A stretch of DNA of 35,382 nt from an uncultured Chloroflexota bacterium (GTDB lineage Bacteria; Chloroflexota; Limnocylindria; Limnocylindrales; Limnocylindraceae): NCBI GenBank assembly GCA_903944295.1, contig CAJARA010000076.1, positions 1 through 35,382 of the forward strand, read 5' to 3'. A model generated the notes under the pieces. The model was not told the origin of the DNA and did no database searches. It was given only the letters and a program-made list of their open reading frames with translations. The translations under genes and the position numbers were made by a program. Positions 24,237 to 34,463 of the stretch are shown one piece after another (the stretch's first letter is position 1; every line of letters starts with the position of its first letter).

Positions 24237-25313
24237 ATGGCCGAGATCAGCGAGGCGACGGTGATGCAGGCGCTCAGCGCCGTGCAGGAGCCCGAGCTCG
24301 GCAAGGACATCGTCACCCTAGAAATGGTGAAGGAGCTCGCCTTAGACGGCTCGAACGCCAGCCTGATGATCGAGCTGACCACCCCCGCCTGTCCGTTGAA
24401 AGACGTCATTGAGCGGGACATCCGCGGCGCCCTTGATGGGATCGGCGTGCAACTCACCGAACTCCGCTGGGGGGCGAAGGTGCGCCGCGCCGCTGCGCCG
24501 AGCCAGGAGAAGCTCCTGCCGAACATTCGCAACGTTGTCGCTGTGGCTTCGGGGAAGGGGGGCGTTGGAAAGAGCACCGTCTCCGTCAATCTCGCCGTTG
24601 CGCTGGCGCAGAGTGGTGCGCGCGTCGGACTTCTTGATGCGGACATCACAGGACCGAACCTTCCGCAGATGCTTGGTGCAACTGGCACGCCGAAGTCGAG
24701 CCCTGGCGGAAAGATTGAACCGATTGAGCGCCACGGTGTGAAGTTGATTTCCATCCAGTTCTTCGTCCCAGAGGGCCAGCCGATTGTTTGGCGCGGCCCG
24801 CTCATCGGCGGGGCGATCCAACAGTTCCTGCGCGACGTTGAGTGGGGCGACCTCGACTATCTCGTTGTTGACCTTCCACCCGGAACATCCGACGCGCAAC
24901 TCACCCTCGCGCAGGCGGTGCCGCTCGCCGGTGCGGTGCTCGTCACCACGCCACAAGATGTTGCACTCGCCGATGTGACCAAGGCGCTCGCAATGTTCCG
25001 CCGCATGAACGTGCCGATCCTTGGCATTGTGGAGAACATGTCGTCGTTCGCCTGCCCGCACTGCGGCGAGCAGACAGAGATCTTCGGTCGTGGTGGCGCC
25101 GAGCGACTCGCAAAAGAGGAGCAGCTTGAAATGCTCGGACGGGTGCCACTGGAGATGGCGGTGCGCCAAGGTGGCGACGCTGGCATCCCTGCCGTTGCGC
25201 AGCGCGAGGCGGGTCCTGCAGCGATCGCACTCAAAGAGGTTGCCGGAGCGGTTGCCGCGCGGCTTGCGGTGCGTGCCGCGAGCGAGAGCGGTACCACGCT
25301 CACAATCGCGTAA
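24237..25313 (+). CDS. mrp: Mrp/ApbC/NBP35-family iron-sulfur carrier P-loop ATPase
   Basis: N-terminal MIP18-like domain (ALSAVQEPELGKDIVTLEMVKEL), VASGKGGVGKSTVSVNLAVALAQ, VENMSSFACPHCGEQTEIFG (CxxC). SD AGGAGGGTGA. Confidence 0.95.
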   Translation: MAEISEATVMQALSAVQEPELGKDIVTLEMVKELALDGSNASLMIELTTPACPLKDVIERDIRGALDGIGVQLTELRWGAKVRRAAAPSQEKLLPNIRNVVAVASGKGGVGKSTVSVNLAVALAQSGARVGLLDADITGPNLPQMLGATGTPKSSPGGKIEPIERHGVKLISIQFFVPEGQPIVWRGPLIGGAIQQFLRDVEWGDLDYLVVDLPPGTSDAQLTLAQAVPLAGAVLVTTPQDVALADVTKALAMFRRMNVPILGIVENMSSFACPHCGEQTEIFGRGGAERLAKEEQLEMLGRVPLEMAVRQGGDAGIPAVAQREAGPAAIALKEVAGAVAARLAVRAASESGTTLTIA

Positions 25314-26044
25314 TGCCAGAGCGCGAACGCAGCGAAGCGAGCTTTAGCGAATCAATTGATCAGCTGATCGGCGCGATTCGCGCCCTCCTGTTCGGCCACT
25401 GGTCGCTCTTCCGCGCAGAGCTCGGTGCGATCGCTCGCGATGTTGTCATCACCCTAATCGGCGCCGCAGCGATCGTTTCGCTGATCGTCACCGCACTGCT
25501 TGGCCTCCTCATTGCACTCTTCCTCATCCTTGGTGAAGGCCTCTTCGGATCGCAGCTCTGGGGTGCGGCGCAGATGACGCTGCTCCTCCTCTCACTCGCT
25601 GCGGCGATCGCCTCCTCCATCCTCCGCATTCCAACCGGACGCCGTGGACGGGCACTCGTGCTCGGCGCGCTCACTGGAGTTGGTGTGTTGCTACTGACGC
25701 TCCTTCCGCTTGCCTGGGAGCCAGGTCCTGCATCCGGCCTTGCGCTCACGCTGCTCCTCACCGTGGTCCTCGTTGATCTACTGCTCGGGCTGCGCAACTT
25801 TGAGACGCAGCGCTTCACTGATCGTTTCATGCCACTCGCGAGCGAAGCGGAGCTGCGCGCAACGGCGCAAGCGCTGGAAGATCTTCGTGAGGAGGCACTC
25901 GGAGGCGTTGCCGCTGAGGTAGGGGAGGCGATCGGGAGTGCCGACGCTGCGATTGGGACACTCCGTCGCAGCATCACGCGCGTTGCTGAGACGCTGACAC
26001 GCGCCGCTGAGCGGATTCGACCTGATCGCGGCGGTGACGCATGA
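25313..26044 (+). CDS. membrane protein, phage-holin-III/YqjE-like N-terminal region
   Basis: SIDQLIGAIRALLFGHWSLFRAELGAIARDVVITLIGAAAIVSLIVTALLGLLIALFLILGEGLFGSQLWGAAQMTLLLL; several TM helices and a helical C-terminus; TAATG overlap with mrp. Confidence 0.65.
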   Translation: MPERERSEASFSESIDQLIGAIRALLFGHWSLFRAELGAIARDVVITLIGAAAIVSLIVTALLGLLIALFLILGEGLFGSQLWGAAQMTLLLLSLAAAIASSILRIPTGRRGRALVLGALTGVGVLLLTLLPLAWEPGPASGLALTLLLTVVLVDLLLGLRNFETQRFTDRFMPLASEAELRATAQALEDLREEALGGVAAEVGEAIGSADAAIGTLRRSITRVAETLTRAAERIRPDRGGDA

Positions 26045-26496
26045 GCGGAGGCGCGAGCGAACGCACGCACGAGCAGCGTGTAGAGGCGCTCCTTGATGCG
26101 CGACCGAACGTTGCGCGCGAAGCCCAGCAGCTGCGTAGTGCGCGAAGTGCATCAGTGGAGGGTTCGCGCAGCATTGCGCGAAGGCTCCGACCGAGTGGCG
26201 GCCTTGGGAAGGAGCTGCGCGAACATCCGCTCCAGGTGATCGGACTTCTCGCCGCCCTCTCCCTCCTCGGGTTGCGCTGGCTCACTGGGGCTCGCACGCC
26301 GCGGACGAGTGAGGAGGCCACACGTGGATCAGCAGAGAGGAGTGGCGTGGTCGGCGCGTTTGCTGCCGGACTCGCCGCTGCCGCTGCGGAGAAGGGTGGC
26401 CGCGCCGTGATTGATGCGCTCCTTGATCCACGACCGAACGCTGCGCGTAGCGGTGGGCGGGTGGACGAAACGGGCGGATCCACCCATGATGTTTAG
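26041..26496 (+). CDS. hypothetical protein with terminal LLDxRPNxAR repeats
   Basis: 151 aa, ATGA overlap with previous gene; EALLDARPNVAREA near N-terminus and DALLDPRPNAARSG near C-terminus; two hydrophobic stretches. Confidence 0.65.
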   Translation: MSGGASERTHEQRVEALLDARPNVAREAQQLRSARSASVEGSRSIARRLRPSGGLGKELREHPLQVIGLLAALSLLGLRWLTGARTPRTSEEATRGSAERSGVVGAFAAGLAAAAAEKGGRAVIDALLDPRPNAARSGGRVDETGGSTHDV

Positions 26497-26582
26497 GGGC
26501 GAGTGGCGAAATGGTAGACGCGCCAGCCTTAGGAGCTGGTGTCGGTAACGACGTGTGAGTTCGAGTCTCACCTCGCCCACCA
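26497..26582 (+). tRNA. tRNA-Leu (anticodon TAG), CCA encoded
   Basis: Acceptor GGGCGAG/CTCGCCC, anticodon stem CCAGC-CTTAGGA-GCTGG, long variable arm GTCG-GTAA-CGAC, T arm GTGAG-TTCGAGT-CTCAC, A then CCA. Confidence 0.95.
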
Positions 26583-26602
26583 TCAAGGTGCAACATCTCC
26601 GC

Positions 26603-26608
26603 TATCGT
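26603..26608 (+). promoter_or_regulatory. candidate -10 box (TATCGT) for leaderless tig
   Basis: TATCGT followed by 7 nt then ATG 26616, no SD. Confidence 0.45.
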
Positions 26609-26615
26609 TGACCGC

Positions 26616-28052
26616 ATGAAGGTCACCTCTACACCTGGTCCAAAGAGCAGCGTGCTCCTTGAGATCGTCATGCCCGCCGACGAGGTGGCATCGGCGATCA
26701 GCAGTGCGGTGCGCCAGGTTGCATCCCGCAGCCGCATTCCAGGCTTCCGTCCCGGTAAGGCGCCACGCGCCGTAGTAGAACGATTCGCTGGCCTCACGGG
26801 AATCTTGGAAGAGGCAACAGAGATTCTGATTGAGCGCGGGTATCGCAAGGCAATCATGGAGTCAGACACACTCCCGTTGACGAGCCCGAAGATTGAGGCA
26901 CAGCCAGTAGTGGAGGGTGTTGAGTACAGCTTTTCCGCCACCGTCTCCGTTCCGCCAGAGGTGAAGCTTGGCGACTATCAGAAGTTCAAGTTCACGCCAA
27001 CCTTTGAAGAGCCCGACGCAAAGAAGGTTGATGCCGTCATTGACGATCTCCGCGACAGCTACGCGGTCCTGACACCAGTGACAGAGCGTGGCGCCGCGAT
27101 GGGCGACTACGCCATCATCTCGTTCACCGGCTATCGCGCGAAGGACGACTCGCCAATTGACGGCGCCGCCTCCGAGCGCATGCCGATCGTGCTCGGTTCC
27201 GAGCGACTTATTCCAGGTTTTGAGGCGCAGCTTACGGATGCAAAGATCGGCGACGCGACGACCGTCTCAGTGACCTTCCCGGACGACTATCAGGAGGAGT
27301 CGCTGCGCGGCGTGGCGGCACGATTTGAGGTGGTGATCCAAGAGTTGCGCGCGCGCATCCCGCCGCCACTTGATGACGCCTTTGCTAAGCAGGTGGCAAA
27401 CGTTGAGAACGTGGACGGGCTTCGTGCTGAGATCTTGACGCGACTGAAGTCGAGCGCCGCCGATCGCGGCCGCCACGAGTTTGCCGACAAGATCGTGGAG
27501 TACGCCATGGAGAACGCCACCGTTGAGATCCCTGATCCGCTGATCGAAGAGGAGATCGACGGACTAGTGGATGAGTTGGCACGATCGATTGCACGACAGG
27601 GACTCTCCTTTGATCAGTACCTGGAAGCGGCGGGGAAGAGTGCCGAAGAGATTCGCGGAGAGCTCCGCGATCGTGGTGAGCGCCGTGCACGCACCCTGCT
27701 CGTCCTCTCCGCCGTTGCCGGCGCCGAGGGGATCCAGGTCCCAGAGGAGCTCATTGATGAAGAGGTGCGCCGAGCGCAGCCGCAGGTGCAGGGGCAGCGG
27801 AAGCTGGAGGCGTATCTCGCCTCAGAGCGCGGCCGTCGCGCCATTCGCGCCTCGCTCCGCCGCTCGCTCGTGGTGGAGAAGATCGTTGAGGACTGGTTTG
27901 ATGCCAACCCGAGCGCCTGGCCGAACTGGGGACCCGAGCGCCCGCCACGCCCCGTGCTCACTCCCGCCCTCAGCCCTGCGGCGAGCCTCACGAGCGGGTC
28001 GGCTGACGCCCCCAAAGCGAAGCGTTCGCCCGCAAAGCGCTCCGCCAAGTAA
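26616..28052 (+). CDS. tig: trigger factor
   Basis: [21 protein letters not shown] ribosome-binding signature; PPIase FKBP-like middle ([11 protein letters not shown]); long C-terminal chaperone domain plus basic tail. Confidence 0.93.
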   Translation: MKVTSTPGPKSSVLLEIVMPADEVASAISSAVRQVASRSRIPGFRPGKAPRAVVERFAGLTGILEEATEILIERGYRKAIMESDTLPLTSPKIEAQPVVEGVEYSFSATVSVPPEVKLGDYQKFKFTPTFEEPDAKKVDAVIDDLRDSYAVLTPVTERGAAMGDYAIISFTGYRAKDDSPIDGAASERMPIVLGSERLIPGFEAQLTDAKIGDATTVSVTFPDDYQEESLRGVAARFEVVIQELRARIPPPLDDAFAKQVANVENVDGLRAEILTRLKSSAADRGRHEFADKIVEYAMENATVEIPDPLIEEEIDGLVDELARSIARQGLSFDQYLEAAGKSAEEIRGELRDRGERRARTLLVLSAVAGAEGIQVPEELIDEEVRRAQPQVQGQRKLEAYLASERGRRAIRASLRRSLVVEKIVEDWFDANPSAWPNWGPERPPRPVLTPALSPAASLTSGSADAPKAKRSPAKRSAK

Positions 28053-28084
28053 ACTCACCCTCCACACAACGAGAGGAGGGGTCA

Positions 28085-28687
28085 ATGCTCGTACCAATGG
28101 TGATTGAGTCGTCCAGTAAGGGCGAACGCGCCTACGACATCTGGTCACGCCTCCTCAAGGAGCGCATCATCTTCCTCGGCGCAGGCGTTGAAGACGACAT
28201 TGCGAACCTGGTGATTGCGCAGCTCCTCTTCCTCGATGCTGAGGATCCCGAGAAGGAGATCTTCCTCTACATCAACAGCCCAGGCGGCGTGATCACCTCT
28301 GGCTTGGCGATCTACGACACGATGCAGTACGTGCGCGCACCAGTGAGCACCATCTGCACGGGAATCGCCATGTCAATGGGCGCCGTCCTGCTCGCTGCAG
28401 GTGCGCCTGGCCGACGCTTCGCGTTGCCGCACAGCCGCATCATGATCCACCAGGGCTCAGGCGGATTTCGTGGCAACACGCCAGACGTCTTCATCCAGGT
28501 GAAGGAGATGGAGAAGCTGGTCAAGACCACCCAAGAGATCCTCGCCGCGCACACCGGTCAGCCGATCGACAAGGTGGTGAAGGATACCGACCGCGATCTC
28601 TTCCTCTCGCCAGAGGAGGCGGTGGAGTACGGCATCATTGACGAGGTCTACAAGCTCCCTCCAATCGTTCCGCCAAAGAGGAAGTGA
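28085..28687 (+). CDS. clpP: ATP-dependent Clp protease proteolytic subunit
   Basis: [41 protein letters not shown] (Ser), [10 protein letters not shown] (His). SD GAGGAGGGG. Confidence 0.97.
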   Translation: MLVPMVIESSSKGERAYDIWSRLLKERIIFLGAGVEDDIANLVIAQLLFLDAEDPEKEIFLYINSPGGVITSGLAIYDTMQYVRAPVSTICTGIAMSMGAVLLAAGAPGRRFALPHSRIMIHQGSGGFRGNTPDVFIQVKEMEKLVKTTQEILAAHTGQPIDKVVKDTDRDLFLSPEEAVEYGIIDEVYKLPPIVPPKRK

Positions 28688-28696
28688 GCGAACGCG

Positions 28697-30088
28697 ATGG
28701 CGGCTTCGGACGACGGATCTACTAGCGGCGGACCGCGCGAAGGGTCGCGTAGCGGCGGTCGCCGCGTGAAGGCTGGCGGGCCCGGAAGTGGCTCATATCG
28801 CTGCTCGTTCTGCCGCAAGACGCAGGAGCAGGTTCGCAAGCTGATCGCAGGACAGGGCGTCTACATCTGCGACGAGTGCATTGCGCTCTGCGCCGAGATC
28901 GCCGTTGACCCTTCGCCGAGTGCGCCAGTGCGAAGCAATCCGTGGGGTGACACCACGCCAACGCCGCGCGAGTTTCATGCCGCGCTGAACGAGCATGTGG
29001 TCAGCCAAGAACGTGCGAAGCGTTCGCTCGCCGTTGCGGTACACAATCACTATCAGCGCATCGCCGCACCCGCTTCGCCAGATGGCGTAGAGATCGCCAA
29101 GTCAAACATCCTTCTTGTTGGCCCAACCGGCTCAGGGAAGACGCTCCTTGCGCAGACGCTCGCGCGCTTCCTTGACGTGCCCTTCTGCATTGCCGACGCC
29201 ACCAGCCTCACCGAGGCGGGCTACGTTGGTGAGGACGTTGAGAACATCCTGCTGCGCCTGATCCAGGCGGCTGATGGTGATATTGAGCGCGCACAGCGCG
29301 GCATCATCTACATCGATGAGATTGACAAGATCACGCGCAAGGCGGAGAACCCATCGATCACGCGCGACGTCTCTGGTGAAGGAGTGCAGCAGGCACTCCT
29401 CAAGATCATTGAGGGGACCGTGGCGAACGTTCCGCCACAGGGTGGCCGGAAGCATCCGCATCAGGAGTACCTCCAGATTGACACCACCAACATCCTCTTC
29501 ATCTGCGGTGGTGCATTCGAAGGGCTGGACAAGATGGTTGCTGATCGCGTTGGGCGACGTGGGATTGGCTTCGGCTCAGATGCGCCGAAGGGGAGCGACG
29601 AGCGAGAACGTGTTCTGGAGCAGTTGATGCCAGACGATCTCCTTCGCTACGGACTGATTCCAGAATTTATTGGACGCCTCCCAATGGTGGTGGCTCTCGA
29701 CCGTCTGACGCTTGATGACCTGGTGGCGATCCTTGTGCAGCCGAAGAGCGCACTCGTGAAGCAGTACCAGCGACTCTTTGAACTTCACAAGGTTGAGCTG
29801 CAGTTCACCCCAGGCGCGCTGCGCGCAACGGCGGAGAAGGCGCTCGCGCGAAAGACGGGCGCGCGTGCGCTGCGCGCTGTGGTGGAAGAGACGCTCCTCA
29901 ACACCATGTATGAGATGCCAGATCGCCGCGACGTTCGCCGCTGTGTTGTGACGGAGGAGGCCGTCACCGACGGCGTGTCGCCACTTCTACTGAGCGAATC
30001 AGAGATCGGCACCGTAACGAGTGATGCAAAGCGGGCGGCAGGCCCACTGCAGCGCCCACGCAAGGCGGCGCCGCGCGCTTCGGCGTGA
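28697..30088 (+). CDS. clpX: ATP-dependent Clp protease ATP-binding subunit ClpX
   Basis: C4 zinc domain [62 protein letters not shown]-type [10 protein letters not shown]. Confidence 0.97.
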   Translation: MAASDDGSTSGGPREGSRSGGRRVKAGGPGSGSYRCSFCRKTQEQVRKLIAGQGVYICDECIALCAEIAVDPSPSAPVRSNPWGDTTPTPREFHAALNEHVVSQERAKRSLAVAVHNHYQRIAAPASPDGVEIAKSNILLVGPTGSGKTLLAQTLARFLDVPFCIADATSLTEAGYVGEDVENILLRLIQAADGDIERAQRGIIYIDEIDKITRKAENPSITRDVSGEGVQQALLKIIEGTVANVPPQGGRKHPHQEYLQIDTTNILFICGGAFEGLDKMVADRVGRRGIGFGSDAPKGSDERERVLEQLMPDDLLRYGLIPEFIGRLPMVVALDRLTLDDLVAILVQPKSALVKQYQRLFELHKVELQFTPGALRATAEKALARKTGARALRAVVEETLLNTMYEMPDRRDVRRCVVTEEAVTDGVSPLLLSESEIGTVTSDAKRAAGPLQRPRKAAPRASA

Positions 30089-32778
30089 GCGCTCCGCGCG
30101 AGCTCGGCTCCTCCTACACCCCGAGCGAGATTGAGCCGCAGGTTGCGGCGCGTTGGGCGGCAAGCGACTACGGCAACCCAGAGGGGGGCGATAGCGTTGC
30201 CAAGGCGGAGCTCCCGCCGTTCACGATCATCATGCCGCCGCCAAACGTCACTGGTGGCCTGCATGTGGGACACGCACTCTTCGTTACGCTTGAAGACCTG
30301 CTGACGCGCCGCGCGCGCATGGAGGGGCGACCAACACTCTGGCTTCCCGGTGTTGACCACGCCTCAATTGCGGCGCAGTTCGTACTCGACAAGATCATTG
30401 CGGAAGAGGGGGAGAGTCGCAGCAGCCTCGGGCGCGATCGCTACCTGCAGCGGATGGATCGCTTCATGGAGGAGACGCGCGGCGTCATCCTTGGACAATT
30501 CCGCCGCCTCGGCGCATCCGCCGATTGGGGTCGCACCCGCTTCACCATGGACGAGGTTTCGAGCCGCGCCGTGCGCACCGCATTCGCCACGCTCTACGAG
30601 CGCGGTCTCGCGTATCGCACCGAGGCGCTGGTCAACTGGTGCCCAGGCTGCAAGACGAGCGTCTCGGACCTTGAGTCGATTGCCGTAGAGGAGAGCGGGC
30701 AGATCTGGGAGATCCGTTATCCGTTGGAGGGTGGCGCACCTGGTGAAGGGATCGTTGTCGCCACCACACGACCTGAGACGCTGCTCGGGGACAGCGCCGT
30801 TGCGGTGCATCCAAGCGATCCACGCTACGCACAGCTGATCGGAAAGCGCGTGATCATTCCGTTTGTTGACCGGCCCGTCCCGATCCTTGGTGACGATTTT
30901 GTTGACCAGGCGTTCGGCACTGGTGCGGTGAAGGTGACGCCAGCACACGATCCGAACGACCGCGAGGTGGGACTGCGACATAATCTTCCAGCGCTGACGA
31001 TCTTGGATGAGGCGGCGCACATTGTGGCTGATGCGCCGAAGCCGTTCGCTGGGATGGAGCGATTCGCGGCGCGGAAGGCGATCGTGGCGGCGCTTGACGC
31101 GCTCGGTCTGCTCGTCTCGGTGAAGCCTCATACGGCAAATCCGGCGCGCTGCCAGCGCAGCAACGACATCCTTGAGCCGCGCCTGCGCACACAGTGGTTC
31201 ATCCGCACCAAGCCGCTTGCAGAGAAGGCGCTCGCCGCCACGCGTTCAGGGAAGACGCGCATTGTCCCTGCGCACTTTGAGAAGACGTGGGAGCACTGGC
31301 TCACCGAGATTCGTGACTGGAACGTGAGTCGCCAGCTCTGGTGGGGGCATCGCATCCCCGCCTGGTACTGCGCCGATGGCCACATCACCGTAAGTGCCGC
31401 AGTTGAAGGTCCAAGCGGTTGCAGCGAGTGCGGGGCGCTCGCTGAGAGCTTGGTGCAGGAGAGCGACATCTTTGACACCTGGTTCAGCTCTGGTCTCTGG
31501 CCGTTTAGCACGCTCGGTTGGCCAGATCAGACGAGCGATCTGAAACGCTACTACCCGTCGCAAGTCATGGAGACGGGTCACGACATCCTCTTCTTCTGGG
31601 TGGCGCGCATGATGATGCTCGGTATTGAGCTGATGGGCGAGCCGCCATTTGAAACGATCTACCTGCACGGCATGGTGCGCGACCCTGAGGGTCAGAAGAT
31701 GTCCAAGACGAAGGGGAACGTGGTCGACCCGCTCTCACTGATTGATGAGATCGGCGCCGACGCGCTGCGCTTTGCGCTCGTCTCTGGAACATCCGCCGGC
31801 GCCGATCAGCGCCTCTCACCAGAGAAGCTGGAGAACGCGCGCAACTTCATGAACAAGCTCTGGAACGCGGCGCGCTACGTGCTCGGCGCACGTCCTCCTG
31901 AGGTGACGGGTGAGCGTCCCGACGCAGCAAGTGCGCAGGCGGCGGCGGGTGAGTTTGGCGCATGGTTTGCGTCGCGCATCAGCACGGCGGTTGAAGATGT
32001 TGACCGCAACCTGACCGGATACGGATTCTCTGAGGCGGCGCAGCGCATCTATGACGCGATCTGGGCTGAGTACTGCGACCAGGCGATTGAGCTCGCCAAG
32101 GTCACCCTCGCCGACGAGACACGCCCCGCCGCAGAGCGCGCCGCCGTCTGGTGGACGCTGGTGGATGGACTCGATGCGCTACTACGCCTCCTTCACCCAA
32201 TCGCGCCGTTCATCACCGAAGGGATCTGGGAGGCGCTGCCGCACCGCGAAGGTGAGGCCGGACTCCTCGCCACCGCCGCCTGGCCCGAGCGACACGCTCC
32301 TGCGGCGAAGGGTGGTCGCAGTTCCATTGATCAGTGGCTCGACCTTGTGCGCGAGGTGCGCGCGGCACGAACCAGCGCGAAGCTCCCAGCCGGCGCATGG
32401 GTCCCGCTCACCGTTGCCGCCCCCGCCGACCTTGCCGCGTCAGGCGAGCGCCTTCGCGCCGCGATTGAGCGACTTGCGCGCGTAAAGCCACTCACCATTG
32501 CCGCCTCACTCCCTGACGGCGAAGAGGGTCTCCTGGTGGTCTCGAACGCGCTCACTGGCCGACTGATGCCACCACAAGCAGATGCGGCAACGATTGGCGC
32601 GGATCGCGCGCGTCGTGATCGTGATCTTGCCGCCGCGCGTACACAACTCACCGCCGCAGAGGCGCGTCTCGCCGACCCATCATTCACCGGAAAGGCGCCA
32701 GCGGCGGTTGTTGCTGGCGCAGAGCGCCGTGTTGCGGAGCTCCGTGACGAGATCGCACGCCTTGAGCGGGGGAGCTGA
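30085..32778 (+). CDS. valS: valyl-tRNA synthetase
   Basis: [15 protein letters not shown] (HIGH), [17 protein letters not shown] (KMSKS), C-terminal coiled coil; GTGA overlap with clpX. Confidence 0.96.
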   Translation: MSAPRELGSSYTPSEIEPQVAARWAASDYGNPEGGDSVAKAELPPFTIIMPPPNVTGGLHVGHALFVTLEDLLTRRARMEGRPTLWLPGVDHASIAAQFVLDKIIAEEGESRSSLGRDRYLQRMDRFMEETRGVILGQFRRLGASADWGRTRFTMDEVSSRAVRTAFATLYERGLAYRTEALVNWCPGCKTSVSDLESIAVEESGQIWEIRYPLEGGAPGEGIVVATTRPETLLGDSAVAVHPSDPRYAQLIGKRVIIPFVDRPVPILGDDFVDQAFGTGAVKVTPAHDPNDREVGLRHNLPALTILDEAAHIVADAPKPFAGMERFAARKAIVAALDALGLLVSVKPHTANPARCQRSNDILEPRLRTQWFIRTKPLAEKALAATRSGKTRIVPAHFEKTWEHWLTEIRDWNVSRQLWWGHRIPAWYCADGHITVSAAVEGPSGCSECGALAESLVQESDIFDTWFSSGLWPFSTLGWPDQTSDLKRYYPSQVMETGHDILFFWVARMMMLGIELMGEPPFETIYLHGMVRDPEGQKMSKTKGNVVDPLSLIDEIGADALRFALVSGTSAGADQRLSPEKLENARNFMNKLWNAARYVLGARPPEVTGERPDAASAQAAAGEFGAWFASRISTAVEDVDRNLTGYGFSEAAQRIYDAIWAEYCDQAIELAKVTLADETRPAAERAAVWWTLVDGLDALLRLLHPIAPFITEGIWEALPHREGEAGLLATAAWPERHAPAAKGGRSSIDQWLDLVREVRAARTSAKLPAGAWVPLTVAAPADLAASGERLRAAIERLARVKPLTIAASLPDGEEGLLVVSNALTGRLMPPQADAATIGADRARRDRDLAAARTQLTAAEARLADPSFTGKAPAAVVAGAERRVAELRDEIARLERGS

Positions 32779-33056
32779 TGCCCTTCTACGACTATCACTG
32801 CACGCGATGCGACACGACGGTGGAGTTGCTACACGGCATTGAGGATGAGACGAAGCGCACCCACGAAGGGTGTGGCGGTGCACTTGATCGTCAGTTCTCG
32901 GCAACGAGCGTCCACTTCAAGGGGAGCGGCTGGGCAAAGTTGGAGCGACGAGAGAGTTCAGCGTCAACGGCAGCCCCTACAGCCTCCGCAACCCCAGCGC
33001 CGAGCAGCCCGTCGACTCCAACGCCAGCGGCAAAGCCGAAGGCGGGCGGCGAGTAA
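32778..33056 (+). CDS. FmdB-type zinc-ribbon protein
   Basis: [21 protein letters not shown]...THEGCGGALDRQFSATSVHFKGSGWAK; TGATG overlap with valS; low-complexity Ala/Pro/Ser/Thr tail. Confidence 0.85.
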   Translation: MPFYDYHCTRCDTTVELLHGIEDETKRTHEGCGGALDRQFSATSVHFKGSGWAKLERRESSASTAAPTASATPAPSSPSTPTPAAKPKAGGE

Positions 33057-33098
33057 CTTCTGCTGCACTCTGAGCGGCTCGACGTAGGCCGGATTGAG

Positions 33099-34019
33099 TT
33101 AGGCGAGCGGTGTCGTAAAGAAGTTCACGATCTGTTCGGCAACCTCCACCGCAACGGCGATCTGCGCATCAACGGTCTGCGCGCCGAGATGCGGAGCAAG
33201 GATGGTGTGCGGTGCCGTGAGGAGCGGCGACCCAACTGGCGGCTCAGTGGCGAAGACGTCAATCCCAGCGCCCCCAAGTGCGCCAGAGGTGAGCGCCGCC
33301 GCAAGAGCTACTTCATCAACAAGGCTCCCGCGGGCAACGTTGAGGAGTACTGCCCCGCGCTTCATCTTGGCGATCTCGGCTGCGCCGATCAGCGGCCTAT
33401 CTCCGAGTGCTGGCACATGGAGGGTGATGATGTCTGACTCCATCAGCAGTTGATCAAGTGTCTGTAGCTTGATGCCGAACGCCGCCGCCTGCTCTGCTGT
33501 CAGGACAGGATCGCTTGCGACAACCTCCATCTCAAACGCCGCAGCGCGTTTCGCCACCGCTTGGCCAATGCGTCCGAACCCAATAATGCCGAGTCGTTTG
33601 CCACGTAGCTCAAAACCCTTCAGTTCGCCGCGGATCCATGCGCCACTTCGTACGGAGGCGTCGCCACGCGGCACGTGTCGCGCCACGGCGAGGAGGAGGG
33701 CGAAGGTCTGTTCTGCCGCCGCGATCGTATTGCCGTTTGGTGCGTTGACCACGCGAATGTTCGCGCGCTCCGCTGCCGCTGCGTCGATATTGTCAATTCC
33801 AACACCGGCGCGCCCGATGATCTTCAGTTGAGGCCCAGCGGCGATCAGCGCAGCATCAACTTGAATCTGCGATCGGACGATGAGCGCGTCGGCGCCAGCA
33901 AGGGCGGAGAGGAGCTCCTCGCGTGGCTTACCTGTGAGGTCTGCAATCTCATGGCCTGCAGCCTGCAGCGCACGCAGTCCATCGGCGGCGATCGCCTCGG
34001 CGACGATGATGCGTGCCAT
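33099..34019 (-). CDS. serA: D-3-phosphoglycerate dehydrogenase-like 2-hydroxyacid dehydrogenase (short, no ACT domain)
   Basis: IIGRAGVGIDNIDAAAAERANIRVVNAPNGNTIAAAE; LGIIGFGRIGQAVAKRA; VLLNVARGSLVDEVAL; 306 aa. Confidence 0.88.
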   Translation of the reverse strand: MARIIVAEAIAADGLRALQAAGHEIADLTGKPREELLSALAGADALIVRSQIQVDAALIAAGPQLKIIGRAGVGIDNIDAAAAERANIRVVNAPNGNTIAAAEQTFALLLAVARHVPRGDASVRSGAWIRGELKGFELRGKRLGIIGFGRIGQAVAKRAAAFEMEVVASDPVLTAEQAAAFGIKLQTLDQLLMESDIITLHVPALGDRPLIGAAEIAKMKRGAVLLNVARGSLVDEVALAAALTSGALGGAGIDVFATEPPVGSPLLTAPHTILAPHLGAQTVDAQIAVAVEVAEQIVNFFTTPLA

Positions 34020-34031
34020 CGGCCCGCGCGT

Positions 34032-34364
34032 TTAGGCGCTGATGAAGCCGGTCAGTGTCGCAACGATCCAGATCGCGGCGAGGAGACCAAGGAGCGCACC
34101 GTATGTTGCGAGAATGCGACGGAGGTCGCGACGTACCACAGGGAGTTCGGCACTGACCTCTGCGGCGAGCCGCTGCGTTGAGGCGGTTCGGCTTCCAATA
34201 CTGATCGGCGCGGCTGGTACGTTGACCACGCGTGGCGCGTTGAGGCTCGCCTCAAAGGAGGCGGCCGCCAACTCTTCGGCTGCGGTAAGACCACGCTTCA
34301 CCGGCGTATGGCGCACCTTCTTTGGGCGCTGGTCGGGTCGGAAGCGCTTCTCTGGTTTCGCCAT
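34032..34364 (-). CDS. small single-TM protein of unknown function
   Basis: MAKPEKRFRPDQRPKKVRHTPVKRGLTAAEELAAASFEASLN...LLGLLAAIWIVATLTGFISA; ATG 34364 with GAGGAGGAG upstream; ORF-track N-terminus (34736) rejected. Confidence 0.65.
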   Translation of the reverse strand: MAKPEKRFRPDQRPKKVRHTPVKRGLTAAEELAAASFEASLNAPRVVNVPAAPISIGSRTASTQRLAAEVSAELPVVRRDLRRILATYGALLGLLAAIWIVATLTGFISA

Positions 34365-34404
34365 GACTCCTCCTCGTGATGGGTCCTGCTGCCGCGTCTT
34401 GGGC

Positions 34405-34410
34405 AGGATA
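34405..34410 (-). promoter_or_regulatory. candidate -10 box (TATCCT) upstream of the small TM protein/serA pair
   Basis: TATCCT on reverse strand, about 40 nt upstream of SD-bearing ATG 34364. Confidence 0.35.
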
Positions 34411-34450
34411 GCGGAGTCTGCGTGACGACTAGTTGGCACAGGGGGGCTGA

Positions 34451-34456
34451 TACGAT
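34451..34456 (+). promoter_or_regulatory. candidate -10 box (TACGAT) for leaderless DUF4446 gene
   Basis: TACGAT followed by 7 nt then ATG 34464. Confidence 0.4.
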
Positions 34457-34463
34457 CGGGGGG

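Noticed and set aside
24342-25169. 275-aa minus ORF opposite mrp
   Set aside because: Shadow of a confident Mrp gene.
30364-31131. 255-aa minus ORF opposite valS
   Set aside because: Shadow ORF; valS motifs on the plus strand are clear.
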